The notes beneath the pieces are model-generated. The model ran no database searches and was not told the origin of the DNA. It worked only from the letters and a program-made list of their open reading frames with translations. Shown piece after piece: positions 8,797 to 16,464 of a stretch of DNA of 64,000 nt (its first letter is position 1; every line of letters begins with the position of its first letter). The position numbers and the translations under genes are program-made. The stretch is taken from positions 1,860,001 to 1,924,000 of the forward strand of contig CAWDEX010000001.1 in assembly GCA_963801475.1 (NCBI GenBank), in the 5' to 3' direction. This DNA comes from DAOMFB01 sp963801475 (GTDB lineage: Bacteria > Acidobacteriota > Thermoanaerobaculia > UBA5066).

Positions 8797-9435
8797 TCAC
8801 GTCGCCGCAACGTAGACCTGGGACTGCAGGATCTTTCCGTTGGGCATCTCGAGCGTCCGCTGCGACCGCAGGGAGAGGCCCTCCCTCTTCGCGAGGGCCG
8901 ACAGGCTCTCCGGCTCGACCAGGACCATCGCGGAGGCGAGCGGGCGCAGGCTCTCGTAGGGAGACGCGCTCACCGCCGGAAGCGATTCCGAGGGCCGCTG
9001 CAGGAGGCAGCCGAAAACGCCACCGGGGACGAGGGACCTCCGGACGAAGGCGAGCGCCTTCGACGCGTCCACGTACTCCATCAACAGCGCCGCGAACGCC
9101 AGCTCGACCGCCTCGAAGGGAACGGCGTCCGTCTCGACGTCGCAGTGGAAGAGCTCGAGTCCCGGCAGCCGCGGCCCGTGACGGCTCCGCACCGCGGAGA
9201 GGTATTCGCCGTTGAGGTCGACGCCGACGACGCGAACCGTCCGCTCCGGGGAGATCCGGTCGAATCCGTTCCCGCCGGAGCACCCGAGGACGGCCAGCGA
9301 CCGCGGTTCGTAGGTACGAAGAAGCCTGCCGAGCTCGTCCGCGATCGCCTGCGCCTGGCCGATCTCGGGAAGCGCCATGTGTCCCTCGTAGTCGCCGAGG
9401 GGGATGGTTCGCCACGGGCTCGACCTTCGCGTCAC
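8797..9435 (-). CDS. Class I SAM-dependent methyltransferase
   Basis: 212 residues. The Rossmann motif I is LAVLGCSGGNGFDRI (about 47-61), followed by VVGVDLNGEY with the acidic residue that binds SAM ribose. The N-terminal pattern WRTIPLGDYEGHM is seen in a family of small stand-alone methyltransferases of unknown substrate. The start is a GTG at 9435 with GAGGAC about 10 bases upstream; the ATG 19 codons later would cut conserved residues. It sits between rubrerythrin and a FecR-type gene, all minus strand, with 69 bases between it and the FecR gene, so co-transcription with that gene is possible. Substrate cannot be predicted. Confidence 0.8.
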   Translation of the reverse strand: MTRRSSPWRTIPLGDYEGHMALPEIGQAQAIADELGRLLRTYEPRSLAVLGCSGGNGFDRISPERTVRVVGVDLNGEYLSAVRSRHGPRLPGLELFHCDVETDAVPFEAVELAFAALLMEYVDASKALAFVRRSLVPGGVFGCLLQRPSESLPAVSASPYESLRPLASAMVLVEPESLSALAKREGLSLRSQRTLEMPNGKILQSQVYVAAT

Positions 9436-9504
9436 GCGTTTTCGACGTCCTCATTGCGAGTATGCGCGGCGTCGTGAAGAGGCGGCGAAAGGATTCGAGA
9501 CGAG

Positions 9505-10242
9505 TCAGTTCTTGCCGCGTGTCGCGGGAGGACTTCCGCGGCCCTGCGGGCCGACCGCCTTGGGCGCCCGGGTCCCCTGGTCCTGCTGCATTCCCGCTGA
9601 GCCCGAGAGCGCGGCGGTGCCCCGACTTCGCCACGATCTCTCGTCCGCTCCGCGGGCCATGGCCCCCTTGCGGGGTGGGGTCTTCGGTCCGAAGACTCCG
9701 TACTCGCCGGGCCCCACGAGGAGACCGCGCGCGCCCGGCACGGCCGGAACGATCTCCACAGTCCCCTCGAAGACCGCGAGCGTCGACTGGCCGTCCGACC
9801 CGAGCTCGAGCCCGTACTTCGTCCCCCGGACGACGAGAATCGCACCCGGAGCGGCCACGCGGCGCTCCTCGGCCGCGCCCGTGAACTTCTCGAAGAACCC
9901 CTCGAGCCGCCCGGCTTCGAGGACCACGATCACCCCCGGCTCCCCTCCGGCCAGCCGGACCCGGGCCGAGGGGAACACCTCGAAGCGGCAGGCCCGTTCC
10001 GGGACCGAGAGGACGGCATGGCCCCAGTATCCGGTCCGCACGACGTCGCCGGCGTCGGCCGCGTCGCCGGTCGCCACCTTCATCTCCTCGCGCTTCGGGT
10101 CCCCCCCCGGAACGCGCAGGACCTTGCTCTTGACCTCCTCGAACCGGTACGTGAGCGGACCTTCGATAGACGGCTGGGAGAGCCCGAGGGCGCCGACGAC
10201 GAAGAAGAGGGAGACGGAGGAGGCGACGTTTCGCGGTCTCAT
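9505..10242 (-). CDS. Secreted FecR-domain protein
   Basis: 245 residues with a signal peptide (residues 1-23). The central FecR domain spans about 50-175: GDVVRTGYWGHAVLSV, ARVRLAGGEPGVIVVLEAG and AAPGAILVVRGTKYGLEL follow its usual strand pattern, including the VRGTxYxL motif. The last 70 residues are low-complexity Gly/Arg/Pro. Classic FecR is an inner-membrane anti-sigma regulator; this version has no sigma-factor-binding N-terminus or neighbouring sigma gene, so it is more like the stand-alone periplasmic FecR-fold proteins. It is divergent from the CHASE2 kinase gene with 90 bases between, so the two may share a control region. Confidence 0.8.
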   Translation of the reverse strand: MRPRNVASSVSLFFVVGALGLSQPSIEGPLTYRFEEVKSKVLRVPGGDPKREEMKVATGDAADAGDVVRTGYWGHAVLSVPERACRFEVFPSARVRLAGGEPGVIVVLEAGRLEGFFEKFTGAAEERRVAAPGAILVVRGTKYGLELGSDGQSTLAVFEGTVEIVPAVPGARGLLVGPGEYGVFGPKTPPRKGAMARGADERSWRSRGTAALSGSAGMQQDQGTRAPKAVGPQGRGSPPATRGKN

Positions 10243-10332
10243 GTCTTCGATTCCTCCCGAAACGGCGCCGCAAGTTTCGAGCCAGTCCCGCGAAAGGGCG
10301 GCCCGGACGGGGAGGGAGAATACAAGTCCGCC

Positions 10333-12123
10333 GTGACCGAGAGCCCCTTTTCACGCCCTCCCGCCCGGGCCGCGGCCACCGTCTCCGCAGCCTTCGTCTT
10401 CGTTGCGATGGCCCTGGCCTCCGGCTTTCCCTCGGCCGTCGACCTGCCGGTCCGGGACGCGCTTCTGCGAGCCCTCCCTTCACGCCCCCCCTCGGGAGTG
10501 GCCGTAATCGCGATCGACGAACGGGCCCTCGACGACGTGGGGCCCTGGCCCTGGTCCCGAGCGAGGATCGCGGATGTCGTCGATGCGGCACGCCTCGCCG
10601 GGGCGCGGGGCCTCGTCGTGGACCTCCTCCTCGCGGAGCCGGCCGAAGGGGACGACCTCCTCGCGGCAAGCCTCCGCCGCCTCCCGTCGATACTCGCTGC
10701 GGCCCTGGACGCGCGAACGGGATGGGTGGACCCGGCAGCATCCCTCAAGTCGGCCGCCCGAATCGCGGAAACCTCCTTCGACGTCGACCATGACGGCGTC
10801 GTCCGGCGGCTCAGCTCGACGAAGCAGCGCGACGGCCAGTCGCGGACGGCGCTCTCGCTCGCCGCGGCCGGCCTCGCGGAAGACCCGACGCGCCCGGTTC
10901 CCGTCGGGAAGGTCCTCGTACCCGACTTCCGATGCCGGCCTCGCGACGTGCCGGTCGTGGGCGCGGCATCTCTCCTCGGCGGGCGAGCTCGCGGGCTCCG
11001 TGGCCGCGTCCTCTTTCTCGGCGTCACGGCAGCCGGGCTCGGCGATCGGTACGTCACGGCCGGGACACGGGCCGGGATGCCTGAGCCCGGCGTCGTCGTC
11101 CACGCGGCGGCGACAGCCTGCATCCTTGCCGGGGGACTCCTCAGGGTGGCGCCCCCGCTCGTCTCCGCCCTGATCGCTGCCGCGCTGGCGGGCTTCGCTC
11201 TCGCCGCAGGTCTCCTCGGCGCCTCGCGCCGCCGACCCGCCCTCGCCGCCATCGTGCTTCTCCCCATGGCGCTCGGCGCTCCCCTCCTCGCTGCAGGGAT
11301 CGAGCTCCCCCTCGCGACCCTCTCGATTGCTGCGATCGCTTCGGCCTTCTGGGTGGAGGCTCGTGCGGTCCGGGAAAAGGAGCGGGCCTCCGCCTGGCTG
11401 GCCGCCGCGCGGGAGGAGGAGCGGGAAGCGCGCCGGGTCGCGGTCCACGAGATGAAGACTCCGCTGACGGCCGTCCGCGGGCTGACGCAGCTCCTTTCCG
11501 GGCTCGACCTCGCGCCGGAAGAGCGGCGGCGCGTCGTCGCGATGGTGGGAGAGGAGACGGAGCGCCTCGGCGGCCTGATCGAGTCGCTCAACGCCGTCGA
11601 GCGCCTGCGGCTGAAGGACTTCGAACAGACGGCCCGCCCGCTCGACGTCGCGGCGCTGGCGGAAAGGCGGGCCCGGGCGCTCGGGGCCGCCTCCGGGGGA
11701 CGCGTCGCGGCGGCGAATGGAGAGGGGATTCTCACGCTGGCAGACGAAGCGTCCCTGGCCCGCGCCATCGACAATCTGATCGGGAACGCGTTGAAGTTCT
11801 CGCCCCCGGGGACGAAGGTCCTCGTCAAGGCCGAGCGCCGCGGGAACGAGGCCGTCCTCTCCGTGACGGACGAGGGTCCGGGGATCCCCGAAGAGGAGCG
11901 GAGTCAGGTCTTCGGCAGGTTCGTCCGGGGGAGCACCTCGGCCGGGACGGAGGGGCTGGGGCTCGGCCTCTCGCTGGTTCACGAGGTGGTAAGTTGGCAC
12001 GGCGGCCGGGTCTCGGTGCGGGGCGGGGAGAGCTCGGGAAGCATCTTCGAGATCGCCCTTCCCCTCCTCGAAACGGCCCGGCCGGGGAAGGAGACCGGCC
12101 TTGGCGGCGATCCTCGTCGTTGA
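10333..12123 (+). CDS. CHASE2-domain sensor histidine kinase
   Basis: 596 residues. Residues 20-32 form a first membrane segment; a CHASE2 extracytoplasmic sensor follows (VAVIAIDERALDDVGPWPW, then ARGLVVDLLL). Three more membrane helices lie at about 275-295, 302-322 and 326-342. The kinase core has the phosphoacceptor H372 in VHEMKTPLTA, N box DNLIGNALKFS, G1 DEGPGIPEEE, F box FGRFVRG and G2 GLGLGLSL, so it looks fully active. Start is the GTG at 10333; GGGAGGGAG lies about 13 bases upstream, so the exact start is uncertain. The end overlaps the response regulator gene by 23 bases, marking a translationally coupled two-component pair. The CHASE2 ligand is unknown. Confidence 0.93.
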   Translation: MTESPFSRPPARAAATVSAAFVFVAMALASGFPSAVDLPVRDALLRALPSRPPSGVAVIAIDERALDDVGPWPWSRARIADVVDAARLAGARGLVVDLLLAEPAEGDDLLAASLRRLPSILAAALDARTGWVDPAASLKSAARIAETSFDVDHDGVVRRLSSTKQRDGQSRTALSLAAAGLAEDPTRPVPVGKVLVPDFRCRPRDVPVVGAASLLGGRARGLRGRVLFLGVTAAGLGDRYVTAGTRAGMPEPGVVVHAAATACILAGGLLRVAPPLVSALIAAALAGFALAAGLLGASRRRPALAAIVLLPMALGAPLLAAGIELPLATLSIAAIASAFWVEARAVREKERASAWLAAAREEEREARRVAVHEMKTPLTAVRGLTQLLSGLDLAPEERRRVVAMVGEETERLGGLIESLNAVERLRLKDFEQTARPLDVAALAERRARALGAASGGRVAAANGEGILTLADEASLARAIDNLIGNALKFSPPGTKVLVKAERRGNEAVLSVTDEGPGIPEEERSQVFGRFVRGSTSAGTEGLGLGLSLVHEVVSWHGGRVSVRGGESSGSIFEIALPLLETARPGKETGLGGDPRR

Positions 12124-13489
12124 CGACGACCGGGCCGTCCGCGAGACGGCGGCCATCGCCCTCGAGAAGGCCGGCCATGAGGTCCGCCGCGCCTCGAGCG
12201 TGGCGGAGGCGGTGGCGCAGCTTTCGCGGGGCCCCGTCGATCTCGTCCTCAGCGACATTTACATGCCCGGCGAGGACGGGATCTCCCTCCTCTCCCGCCT
12301 GCGAGAGGGCGAGAACCCGCCGCAGGTCGTCCTGATGACGGCGCGCGGGACCGTGGAGACGGCGACGATCGCCGCCCGTCTCGGCGCAGCCGACTACGTC
12401 GCCAAGCCCTTCGACGTCCCCGCCCTCGTGGCGCGCGTCCAGCGGGCCCTCGCCCCCCCGCCGCCGACCGCGCGTCCCGGTCCCGGCGGTCCGGACAGCC
12501 TCATCGTCGGCTCCCATCCGGCGATGGTCGAGGTGTACAACGCCGTGGCTCGCGTGGCCCGCCTCCCGGTCGCCATCCTCGTCCTGGGCGAGACCGGGAC
12601 CGGGAAGGAGCTCGTCGCCAGGGCCCTGCACCGATTCGGCCGCCACCCGGACGGTCCCTTCGTCGCGGTCCACTGCGGCGCGATCCCCGATACGCTCCTC
12701 GAGAGCGAGCTCTTCGGTCACGTCCGCGGATCCTTCACGGGCGCCGATCGGGACCGCAAGGGTGCCATCCGCGAGGCCCAGCACGGCACGGTGTTCCTGG
12801 ACGAGATCGGCGACGTCTCCCCCGCCTTCCAGACGAAGCTCCTCCGCTTCCTGCAGGAAAAGACCGTCCGTCCCGTGGGCGCGGAACGGGGGGAGAGCGT
12901 CGACGTGCGCGTCGTCGCGGCGACGCACCGGGATCTTTCCGCCCTGTCGGCGACCGGCGCCTTCAGGCAGGACCTCTACTTCCGGCTCGCGGGCTACGAG
13001 ATTCGCCTGCCGTCTCTCCGGGAGCGGATCTCGGATCTCCCCCTCCTCGTCGACCACTTCCGACGGCGCGCCGAGAGCGAGCTCGGACTCCCGGCGACGG
13101 CCCCGGCCTCCGCCGCCGTCCTTTCGATCTTCGCCCAGTACGAGTGGCCGGGAAACGTGCGGGAGCTCGAGCACGCCGTGTCGCGCCTCCTCATCGACTC
13201 GGGCTCCCTCACGGACGCCTCCGCCGCACGCCGCCTCATCGCCGCGAGCCGCGAAGCCCCCGGTCCCCGCGAAACCCGACCTGCGCCCCCTTCCCCGCCG
13301 AAGGAGACGGGGGAGTTCTCGAGCCTCGCCGACGTGGAACGTCGTCACGCACTCGAGGTCCTCGCGGCGATGGGCGGGAACAGGACGGCCGCCGCCCGCA
13401 TCCTCGGCATCGAGCGAAAGACTCTCGCCCGCAAGCTCAAGGAGTGGGGCGAGCCGTACCACGACGACGCGGAGCGCCGGTCCGACTGA
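12101..13489 (+). CDS. NtrC-family sigma-54-dependent response regulator
   Basis: 462 residues. Receiver domain 1-120 with acidic pair VVDDD, phosphoacceptor in LSDIYMPGEDG and AKPFD. The AAA+ domain (about 140-375) has Walker A GETGTGKE, Walker B VFLDEIGDV and the sigma-54 contact loop as GSFTGA rather than the usual GAFTGA. A Fis-type helix-turn-helix closes the protein (NRTAAARILGIERKTLARKL). Activators of this type remodel sigma-54 RNA polymerase at -24/-12 promoters. The start is a TTG with AAGGAG seven bases upstream, inside the kinase gene. The partner kinase is immediately upstream. A sigma-54-like promoter lies 140 bases past its stop, before the small secreted protein gene, which is a likely target. 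Confidence 0.94.
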   Translation: MAAILVVDDDRAVRETAAIALEKAGHEVRRASSVAEAVAQLSRGPVDLVLSDIYMPGEDGISLLSRLREGENPPQVVLMTARGTVETATIAARLGAADYVAKPFDVPALVARVQRALAPPPPTARPGPGGPDSLIVGSHPAMVEVYNAVARVARLPVAILVLGETGTGKELVARALHRFGRHPDGPFVAVHCGAIPDTLLESELFGHVRGSFTGADRDRKGAIREAQHGTVFLDEIGDVSPAFQTKLLRFLQEKTVRPVGAERGESVDVRVVAATHRDLSALSATGAFRQDLYFRLAGYEIRLPSLRERISDLPLLVDHFRRRAESELGLPATAPASAAVLSIFAQYEWPGNVRELEHAVSRLLIDSGSLTDASAARRLIAASREAPGPRETRPAPPSPPKETGEFSSLADVERRHALEVLAAMGGNRTAAARILGIERKTLARKLKEWGEPYHDDAERRSD

Positions 13490-13627
13490 CCCGACATCGC
13501 CGCGACCTTTTGTGCCGCCCTGCAGGGATTGCAGTCTCGCGCACGCCGACCTTGTCTGGCCGACGCCCGCCGTAAACCCTTCGTTCTCGTGGCCGTTCTC
13601 GTCTTCTTCCGTCTCGGGTCCTCGCCG

Positions 13628-13642
13628 TGGCACGGAGCTTGA
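13628..13642 (+). promoter_or_regulatory. Candidate sigma-54 (-24/-12) promoter
   Basis: TGGCACGGAGCTTGA resembles the sigma-54 consensus TGGCACG-N4-TTGC; the final base of the -12 element differs (TTGA). It lies 65 bases upstream of the small secreted protein start and directly downstream of a sigma-54 activator gene. Confidence 0.5.
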
Positions 13643-13706
13643 GATGAGGGCCGGCGACCCGGGAGCTCAGAGAGGGCAGCCCGGGAGAGAACGAAAGGAG
13701 ACAGAA

Positions 13707-14033
13707 ATGAAGATCACCAGGAAGACCACCGTAGCGCTCCTCGCGTCTGCCTTCCTCCTCGCCACCACGCTCCCGGCCGGCGCCCAGCAGGCGGAGGGGA
13801 ACGGCAACGGCCCCAAGGCTCAATCGGGACGGAATCTCGGCCCGGGCGACGGGACGGGAAATCAGGGGGTCGGTCCGCAGGACGGCACCGGCTACGGCTC
13901 GCCGTACAAGGGAGTGCCCAAGCTGAACGGCGGGACAGGCGCCGGCCCCGGGATCTGCACGGGGATCGGCCCGAAGGGGAGCCAGGGTTCGGTCAGCCGC
14001 GGTACGGCCAACCGTCGCGGCGGCCGCAGCTGA
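13707..14033 (+). CDS. Small secreted Gly/Asn-rich protein
   Basis: 108 residues: a textbook signal peptide (MKITRKTT, hydrophobic core, AGAQQ cleavage site near residue 27) followed by a chain rich in Gly, Asn, Gln and Pro with loose repeats (GNGNGP, GPGDGTGNQGVGPQDGTGYG, GTGAGPGICTGIGPKG). It has one cysteine and no recognised fold; the composition suggests an extended or disordered surface or matrix protein. The ATG at 13707 has GAAAGGAG nine bases upstream. The sigma-54-like promoter upstream and hairpin downstream make it a single-gene unit, plausibly controlled by the adjacent NtrC-type regulator. Confidence 0.7.
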   Translation: MKITRKTTVALLASAFLLATTLPAGAQQAEGNGNGPKAQSGRNLGPGDGTGNQGVGPQDGTGYGSPYKGVPKLNGGTGAGPGICTGIGPKGSQGSVSRGTANRRGGRS

Positions 14034-14066
14034 GCCCCACGCTCGCCGGGTGACCCGACCGCCACG

Positions 14067-14093
14067 AGCGGCCCCGGAATTGCCGGGGCCGCT
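14067..14093. terminator. GC-rich hairpin, probable terminator
   Basis: An 11-bp perfect stem (AGCGGCCCCGG / CCGGGGCCGCT) with a 5-base loop, 33 bases after the stop of the small secreted protein gene. No U tract follows. Confidence 0.6.
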
Positions 14094-14816
14094 CCGTCCC
14101 GGACCGAGCATCACCCCGAAAGACCGACACACGCTGAAGGGACGACGGATCCAAAAGGAACGAGACGAAGGAGGCGACGCTCCCTCTTTCGCGAGACGAG
14201 TAAGGACATGGAACTCTCGAGATCGTCGTTCGCGACGGCGGGATTAGGACCCGCGACCTTCCAGCGATCAATCCCGACTGCTTCCGCGTCGCGCCGTCAG
14301 AGAGCCGCACCGACGGCAACGAAGACTGCCGGCCCTCCGGCCGGGACCGAGCGGTGCATCAGACCCCGCACGGGGGCGATCCGCTGCTCCCCTGACCGGA
14401 CCGATCGGAAGCTGTCCCACCAGAAAGGGCCAGGGGGAGCCCGCCTTGTCGCCGATCCGGATCGCGCCGGCCTTGACGAGCACGACCGTTCCCCTGCAGC
14501 CCCGGCGGCAGGGAAACCCGAGGTCGCAAGAAGCACCAGCCGGGATGAGCTTCCCGTCCTCATGGACCTGAGTTTCTCCTTTCGCTACTTCCGGTTCTTT
14601 CGCGGCGTGACCGATGCCCACCGGCTTGCACATCCTCGTTCCGGCCGACCTCGCCGTCCTGCTGCTTCACATGAGCCTGACTTCGGTCGTGGGCCTGGTG
14701 CGGCCCGTGGCCTGGCTCCTTCGGGGGCAGTGAATCACCACATAAGCATACGGTGATAGACTCCGGCCGCCGCGAACATTCCCGGTCGGAAGAAACCGCG
14801 GACAGGAGGACGAACG
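14094..14816. other. Long gap without a convincing gene
   Basis: About 720 bases. A minus-strand frame at 14268-14633 (121 codons, start MCKPVGIGHAAKEPEV, with cysteines in CDLGFPCRRGC) and a plus-strand frame at 14614-14733 (39 codons) are possible, but neither has a strong ribosome binding site or a family I recognise. A T-arm-like sequence sits at about 14238-14262 without the rest of a tRNA. The last 80 bases probably carry the promoter of the OsmC gene. Confidence 0.4.
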
Positions 14817-15236
14817 ATGGCCGACGCGATGGAGATCACTTTCCCGGGAGGCGTCGCCGTCGAGGCGCATCTCGAAGGCACCACGATCCGGACCGATCAG
14901 CCGGCACGCCACGGCGGCGGCGGGACGGCGCCGTCCCCGTTCGAACTCTTCCTCGCCTCGATCGGTACGTGCGCGGGCTACTATGCGCTCGGTTTTTGCC
15001 AGGAACGGCAGATCCCGACCGAGGGGCTCGGAGTCTCCATGGCGTGGGAGCGGAGCCCGGAGACGACGCTCATCGCCCGGATCCGGATCACGATGACGCT
15101 TCCGCCCGGATTTCCGGACAAGTACCGCGCAGCGATCCTCCGGGCGGCGGATCAGTGCGCGGTGAAGAAGCACCTCGTGGAGGCCCCGGCGATCGACCTC
15201 GTCGCGGCCCCGGCGATCGAACTCGCGGCGGTCTGA
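14817..15236 (+). CDS. OsmC family protein
   Basis: 139 residues, the usual OsmC length. The peroxidatic-cysteine region GTCAGYYALGF (near residue 52) and second cysteine QCAVKKHL (near 120) are both present, as is the N-terminal TAPSPFELFLASIG motif. OsmC/Ohr proteins reduce organic and fatty-acid hydroperoxides through a cysteine pair in the cytoplasm; this one is closer to the YhfA/OsmC branch, whose substrates are less clear. ATG at 14817 follows AGGAGG by seven bases. The heme-domain gene starts 32 bases later on the same strand, so the two may be co-transcribed. Confidence 0.9.
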   Translation: MADAMEITFPGGVAVEAHLEGTTIRTDQPARHGGGGTAPSPFELFLASIGTCAGYYALGFCQERQIPTEGLGVSMAWERSPETTLIARIRITMTLPPGFPDKYRAAILRAADQCAVKKHLVEAPAIDLVAAPAIELAAV

Positions 15237-15268
15237 GCCTCGACCGCGAGAAAAGGAGAAGAGACTCC

Positions 15269-15841
15269 ATGCGCCGTCCGTTCGCCAGGACCTCCGTTGG
15301 TCTTCTGTCCCTCCTCTTTCTCCTCGGCGCCGCCTCGCCGGCCGCGCCGCCCGACCCGGCCGATGCGAGAGCCCTCGTTGCCAGTTTTCAGTCGGCGTTG
15401 CAGAGCGAGCTGCTCGGCGCGATGAAGAAAGGGGGCCCCGCGAGCGCCATCGAAGTCTGCCGGGACCGCGCCCCGGCCGTTGCCTCGGGGATCTCCCGCG
15501 AGAGCGGTTGGACGGTCGCCCGAACGGCCCTGAAAGTCCGCAATCCGAAGAACGCCCCCGACCCCTGGGAGAAGAAGGTTCTCGAGGAGTTCGCGAACCG
15601 CGCGGCGCTCGGCCAGGACGTCGCGAGCATGGAGAAATCCGAGGTCGTCGAGACCGGAGGGACGAAGGTCTTCAGGTACATGAAGGCGATCAGGACTGGC
15701 GAGGCCTGTCTCGCCTGCCATGGAGCCTCGATGAAGCCCGAAGTCGAGGCGAAGCTGAAGGCGCTCTACCCGGACGATCGGGCGACAGGCTTTTCGGCCG
15801 GCGACCTGAGGGGTGCTTTCACGCTGACCAAGAGGCTCTAA
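15269..15841 (+). CDS. Periplasmic DUF3365 (Tll0287-like) c-type heme protein
   Basis: 190 residues with a signal peptide (to about residue 24, ASPAAPP). The domain matches DUF3365/Tll0287-like proteins: AIEVCRDRAPAVASGIS early, and a single heme c site CLACHG near residue 150, followed by YPDDRATGFSAGDLRGAFTL. Such domains bind heme in the periplasm and are found alone or as sensory parts of kinases; their role is thought to be redox or gas sensing, or electron transfer. ATG at 15269 has AAAAGGAG upstream. It follows the OsmC gene at short distance. Confidence 0.82.
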   Translation: MRRPFARTSVGLLSLLFLLGAASPAAPPDPADARALVASFQSALQSELLGAMKKGGPASAIEVCRDRAPAVASGISRESGWTVARTALKVRNPKNAPDPWEKKVLEEFANRAALGQDVASMEKSEVVETGGTKVFRYMKAIRTGEACLACHGASMKPEVEAKLKALYPDDRATGFSAGDLRGAFTLTKRL

Positions 15842-16464
15842 CCGCTCGCCGCGCCGGGTGACTTCGGTCGCCTCGACGAAACGTCACAAGGTTCCACGCG
15901 TGCGGCCGGGGTCAGACCCCTATATGTCGCTCGCTCCCGCCCCCGGACCCCCGGTCGCGGGTTCGAATCCCGCTCGAGGTCCTGCAGAAATGAAAACAAG
16001 CGCCGGAGCGCTCAAGAGTCTTCAGTGATGGTCGGGACGGCGGGATTCGAACCCGCAACCCCTTGAACCTCATGGCGCATCTCCGTCTGCCAATAGCCGC
16101 AACCAGCTCTATGCCATGGATTTGCGCTGGCACGATTCCTTCCGAGGGTATCTTCGGACAGGTTCGCGCGACGAAACTCGATACCCGGAGTTTCCTGGTC
16201 AACCAGGCGGGGCGGGTCCGAACCGAGGCCAGATCAGAGGCGTCATGTAAGCGCTCATCCATAGATCTCCGTGAGTGAAAGAGGCGCAGCGGCAACGCTG
16301 ACTTCCTGGGGGTACGCTGTCTGACTCATGTCGACACAGAAGGCGCCCTCACGGACATTTCCGAGCTCTCGACGACTCGCGTGAACGACGCCGGCTGAAC
16401 TCGTCTATCCTGCGCGACGGCCTTCGGGGGGACTCCCCTTTCTCGTTTTCGGGAGGAGAGCGGC
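15842..16464. other. Gap with tRNA-Pro relics
   Basis: About 620 bases. It contains a 13-base palindrome GGGGTCAGACCCC (15908-15920), a T-arm-like stretch (15929-15969) and a 45-base copy of the tRNA-Pro 3' end (16029-16073). The short frames seen here are unlike known proteins. Confidence 0.6.
15929..16073. repeat. Direct repeat, left copy (tRNA-Pro tail block)
   Basis: Two parts match the region at 17926-18065 in order and orientation: 38 of 41 bases (15929-15969 versus 17926-17966) and 43 of 45 bases (16029-16073 versus 18021-18065). The second part is the tRNA-Pro 3' end down to its anticodon. The two copies enclose the symporter gene. Confidence 0.7.

Noticed and set aside
14221..14275. 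tRNA gene on the minus strand
   Set aside because: T-arm-like GCGGG/CCCGC pairing exists but the loop is atypical and the other arms are missing.
16126..16146. Second sigma-54 promoter (TGGCACGATTCCTTCC)
   Set aside because: The -24 part fits but the -12 part lacks TTGC at the right spacing, and no gene start follows closely.
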